64,000 bases of DNA from an uncultured Clostridia bacterium (GTDB taxonomy: Bacteria; Bacillota; Clostridia; Christensenellales; CAG-314). Position 1 is the first letter of the stretch; every line of letters begins with the position of its first letter. The stretch lies in assembly GCA_944364615.1 (NCBI GenBank), contig CALVWF010000001.1:129840-193839 (forward strand), written 5' to 3'. Position numbers and translations under genes: made by a program. Below are positions 63,301 to 64,000 of this stretch, one piece after another. Below the pieces are notes generated by a model. The model was given only the letters and a program-made list of their open reading frames with translations. It was not told the origin of the DNA and made no database searches.

Positions 63301-63765
63301 GTCCGTCCAGTTGGATGTGCAATATACGTTGTCGTCGGCAAGCAATACGTCAACTATCTTGTGAGATTGCTTTTCATATTCCAACGCAACCTTTATTGTC
63401 ACGTCACCGCCTCTGATTGTGGTCGTATAGGTAACTTCTTCCGTAGTTGCCGTTTCCGGTTTGGTTGAAACAGGCGTCCACTTTGCTTTAAGTGTGATGT
63501 CGGACGTCACTGCTTCCTGGAACGTATACTCCTTGTCTCCGAGATACCAGCCTGCAAACGTGAAATCCGTCTTGGTGGGTTCTGTGGGCTTAGTCGCCTT
63601 TTCGCCCGATGTAACCTTCTGCGCAGCGGGAACAGGTGCACCTCCGTCCGCGTCGAATGTTACGGTATAAGTGGTTGCTTGCGTTGCGGGTTTACAACCT
63701 ACGATCAACGTTGCCAGCATAAGCATGGCAACCGCAAGTACCAAAACTCTTAATGTCTTTTTCAT
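60370..63765 (-). CDS. Giant multidomain flavin-binding-like surface lipoprotein
   Basis: 1131 residues. Lipobox LIVGC (Cys 24). Then an InlB B-repeat/Listeria-Bacteroides-type module (about 32-97: TVTFDADGG, FAGWYLGD, ITLKAKW). Three FMN-bind-type domains follow (about 110-207, 220-318, 330-440), each with a flavinylation-like motif (VTGATLSS twice, VTGTTLSS once; Thr about 192 in the first). About 445-860 is a BspA-like LRR_5 array (VTVPASVTEISAGAFTGATNLTEV, AFEGCTSL, SFDGCENL). About 890-1131 is a right-handed beta-helix (LADAVANAQYGDVIALEEGTY, IVIDEGAKAVIKNNNITGY). Surface adhesion combined with extracellular redox is plausible but inferred. AAGGAG precedes the start. Confidence 0.85.
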   Translation of the reverse strand: MKKTLRVLVLAVAMLMLATLIVGCKPATQATTYTVTFDADGGAPVPAAQKVTSGEKATKPTEPTKTDFTFAGWYLGDKEYTFQEAVTSDITLKAKWTPVSTKPETATTEEVTYTTTIRGGDVTIKVALEYEKQSHKIVDVLLADDNVYCTSNWTDKWQAGAETAVASYVDMTLEEVVALKAATGDGVVTGATLSSNALLEAVKMAAGTVVTIPAQTATTEEVTYTTTIKGGDVTIKVALKYETESHKITEVILADDNVYCTSNWTDKWQAGAETAVASYVGMTLEEVAALEAATGNGVVTGATLSSNALLEAVKMAALTVVPAPAETATTEEITYSTTIMGQSVTYVLSVKYEVESHKIVDVIFGEGCKFTTGGNFEQTWQAGLETAKKAYTGLTLEQVIALDQPTGNQVVTGTTLSSKSLLAAIQMAAGTVGGEDGTWTINSATGELTGYNGTDSEVVIPATVGDIAVVKLGDGLFADNTTVTKVTVPASVTEISAGAFTGATNLTEVVFEQGGTNYVKIDGSFKGLAKLKTVILPAKSNLMTSAFEGCTSLATVTNLEGALVIQNRAFFGCTSLNEATISATMVGESAFEGCTALQTVTVNAGSFMTMSGKYIFKGCTALQTFEIPKPVTSISTTSFDGCENLTLTVAEGNTKYFAADGVLYSGNELVYVPAGVAQFQLPATVTNIGSMQTAFADAAKITAINVSADNTSFASDNGVLYTADYTQILFVPSAIGPTFEIRKETTSAGVMAFAYSTGIENITVNAENTKFKVMDSILYFERGTNSYYLVTVADRNAQKEVTVLDGNAQYTLSSVMAGAFDYGNLTGIVFRNANHIGTGWASVEIASTMSIKATEPCANKINSNMSAYKDRVEYIPSFVIEATEDAAANGQALADAVANAQYGDVIALEEGTYLTPALTISKALKIEGAGADKTIVQAAGSYVKFIDVANVDFTLTGVYVKGPETASHNNHRAVTVGTKSASNTVVIANCKFTGFTKNSIDIKGGNATVTGNEIVCEAFDGATGNGIVIDEGAKAVIKNNNITGYVTYNESWEATGILVLRNGKITKVSDNVIKNCQNGICMERYYDYATPGDYSSECLYTETSLDANAETANTFEGCTTNVLRRDTTVSE
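62819..63117. repeat. 299-bp FMN-domain repeat, copy B
   Basis: Codes the second FMN-bind unit of the giant lipoprotein. It differs from copy A (52208-52506) at only scattered bases, mostly synonymous by eye. Confidence 0.85.
63152..63450. repeat. 299-bp FMN-domain repeat, copy C
   Basis: Codes the first FMN-bind unit of the giant lipoprotein; slightly more diverged from A and B (for example VDMTLEEVVALKAATGD where B has VGMTLEEVAALEAATGN). Confidence 0.85.
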
Positions 63766-63800
63766 TTTGAATATCTCCTTGCCCCGTTTTGGGCGGTTAG

Positions 63801-63829
63801 ATTATGTATATAATTGACAATTTTGTCAA
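63801..63829 (-). promoter_or_regulatory. Promoter of the giant lipoprotein gene with a palindromic -35 region
   Basis: Minus strand TTGACA (63829-63824), 17-bp spacer, CATAAT (63806-63801). TTGACAAAATTGTCAA (63814-63829) is a perfect 16-bp palindrome that includes the -35 box, a likely operator. The last 170 bp of the window beyond it hold no gene. A small stem ACGCC/GGCGT (63904-63920) followed by TTATT on the minus strand could be the terminator of a gene outside. Confidence 0.68.
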
Positions 63830-64000
63830 ATAAAATACTACAACGTTATGTTATAAAATGACATGTCTATCACAAAAATTCAAACTTTTTTTTGCATTAA
63901 TAAACGCCTTTTACCGGCGTCATAAATATTAATTATCGAAAACCGCTTTTTACCCTATTTTGGTTAAATATTAAAGAAAACAATGTTATATACCATATGG

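Noticed and set aside
1..64000. rRNA, tRNA or prophage genes
   Set aside because: No rRNA or tRNA stretch and no phage structural or integrase gene was recognised on either strand; small structured RNAs could still have been missed by eye.

Overview
The window reads as a chromosomal segment of a low-to-mid GC monoderm bacterium of the Bacillota, most likely an uncultured gut-type member of the class Clostridia. The grounds are Gram-positive lipoproteins with lipoboxes, Firmicutes-type gene order (pgk-tpiA-gpmI-secG-rnr; spoVB-like/yabN; pth-mfd-foldase), a zinc-type S14, a zinc-type adenylate kinase, long-form L17, strong AAGGAG ribosome binding sites, and many TTGACA-N17-TATAAT promoters. 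The precise order or genus is inference. Almost everything is coded on the minus strand; only a small zinc-ribbon protein and a HAD hydrolase are on the plus strand.

Layout, in ascending coordinates (minus-strand transcription runs right to left). 1-5.6 kb: glycolytic operon pgk-tpiA-gpmI followed by secG and a terminator, then ribonuclease R (cut by the window edge). 6.0-10.4 kb: MurJ/SpoVB-like flippase, YabN-like methylase-MazG fusion, dihydrouridine synthase and TrmL, the last three overlapping by ATGA. 10.7-12.6 kb: an acyltransferase-fold protein lacking the catalytic His, and a PIG-L deacetylase, each with its own promoter. 12.7-18.8 kb: parvulin-like foldase lipoprotein, Mfd and peptidyl-tRNA hydrolase.

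19.1-23.1 kb: an AT-rich accessory island in one apparent operon: sigma factor, secreted C39-like cysteine peptidase, membrane-anchored putative anti-sigma factor, three paralogous membrane-tethered small proteins and a small secreted protein. It lies between housekeeping blocks and looks like an envelope signalling or secreted-peptide system that I do not recognise.

23.1-39.4 kb: the complete S10-spc-alpha ribosomal superoperon, rpsJ to rplQ, including secY, adk, map, a KOW protein, infA, rpmJ and rpoA, with a good promoter and a roughly 250-nt leader in front of rpsJ.

40.4-48.9 kb: an oligopeptide ABC transporter operon with remarkable architecture: the OppC permease carries an inserted extracellular RCC1-type beta-propeller, and the OppF ATPase carries a roughly 190-residue inserted coiled coil. 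49.5-51 kb: proS.

51.1-53 kb: a cobalamin-riboswitch-controlled operon coding for a lipoprotein that joins an FMN-bind domain to a transcobalamin-like C-terminal domain, plus an ECF-transporter S component; I read this as a B12 uptake module with a possible flavin redox step. 53-55 kb: KtrAB-type potassium uptake. 55.3-58.8 kb: a beta-propeller-like lipoprotein, an unknown conserved protein and a HAD phosphatase. 59.0-60.3 kb: an IS3-family element that has landed inside the terminator hairpin of the next gene. 60.4-63.8 kb: a 1131-residue lipoprotein with one InlB-type repeat, three FMN-bind domains, BspA-like leucine-rich repeats and a beta-helix; two of its FMN-bind units are near-identical in DNA to that of the B12-operon lipoprotein. 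No rRNA, tRNA or CRISPR array was seen.
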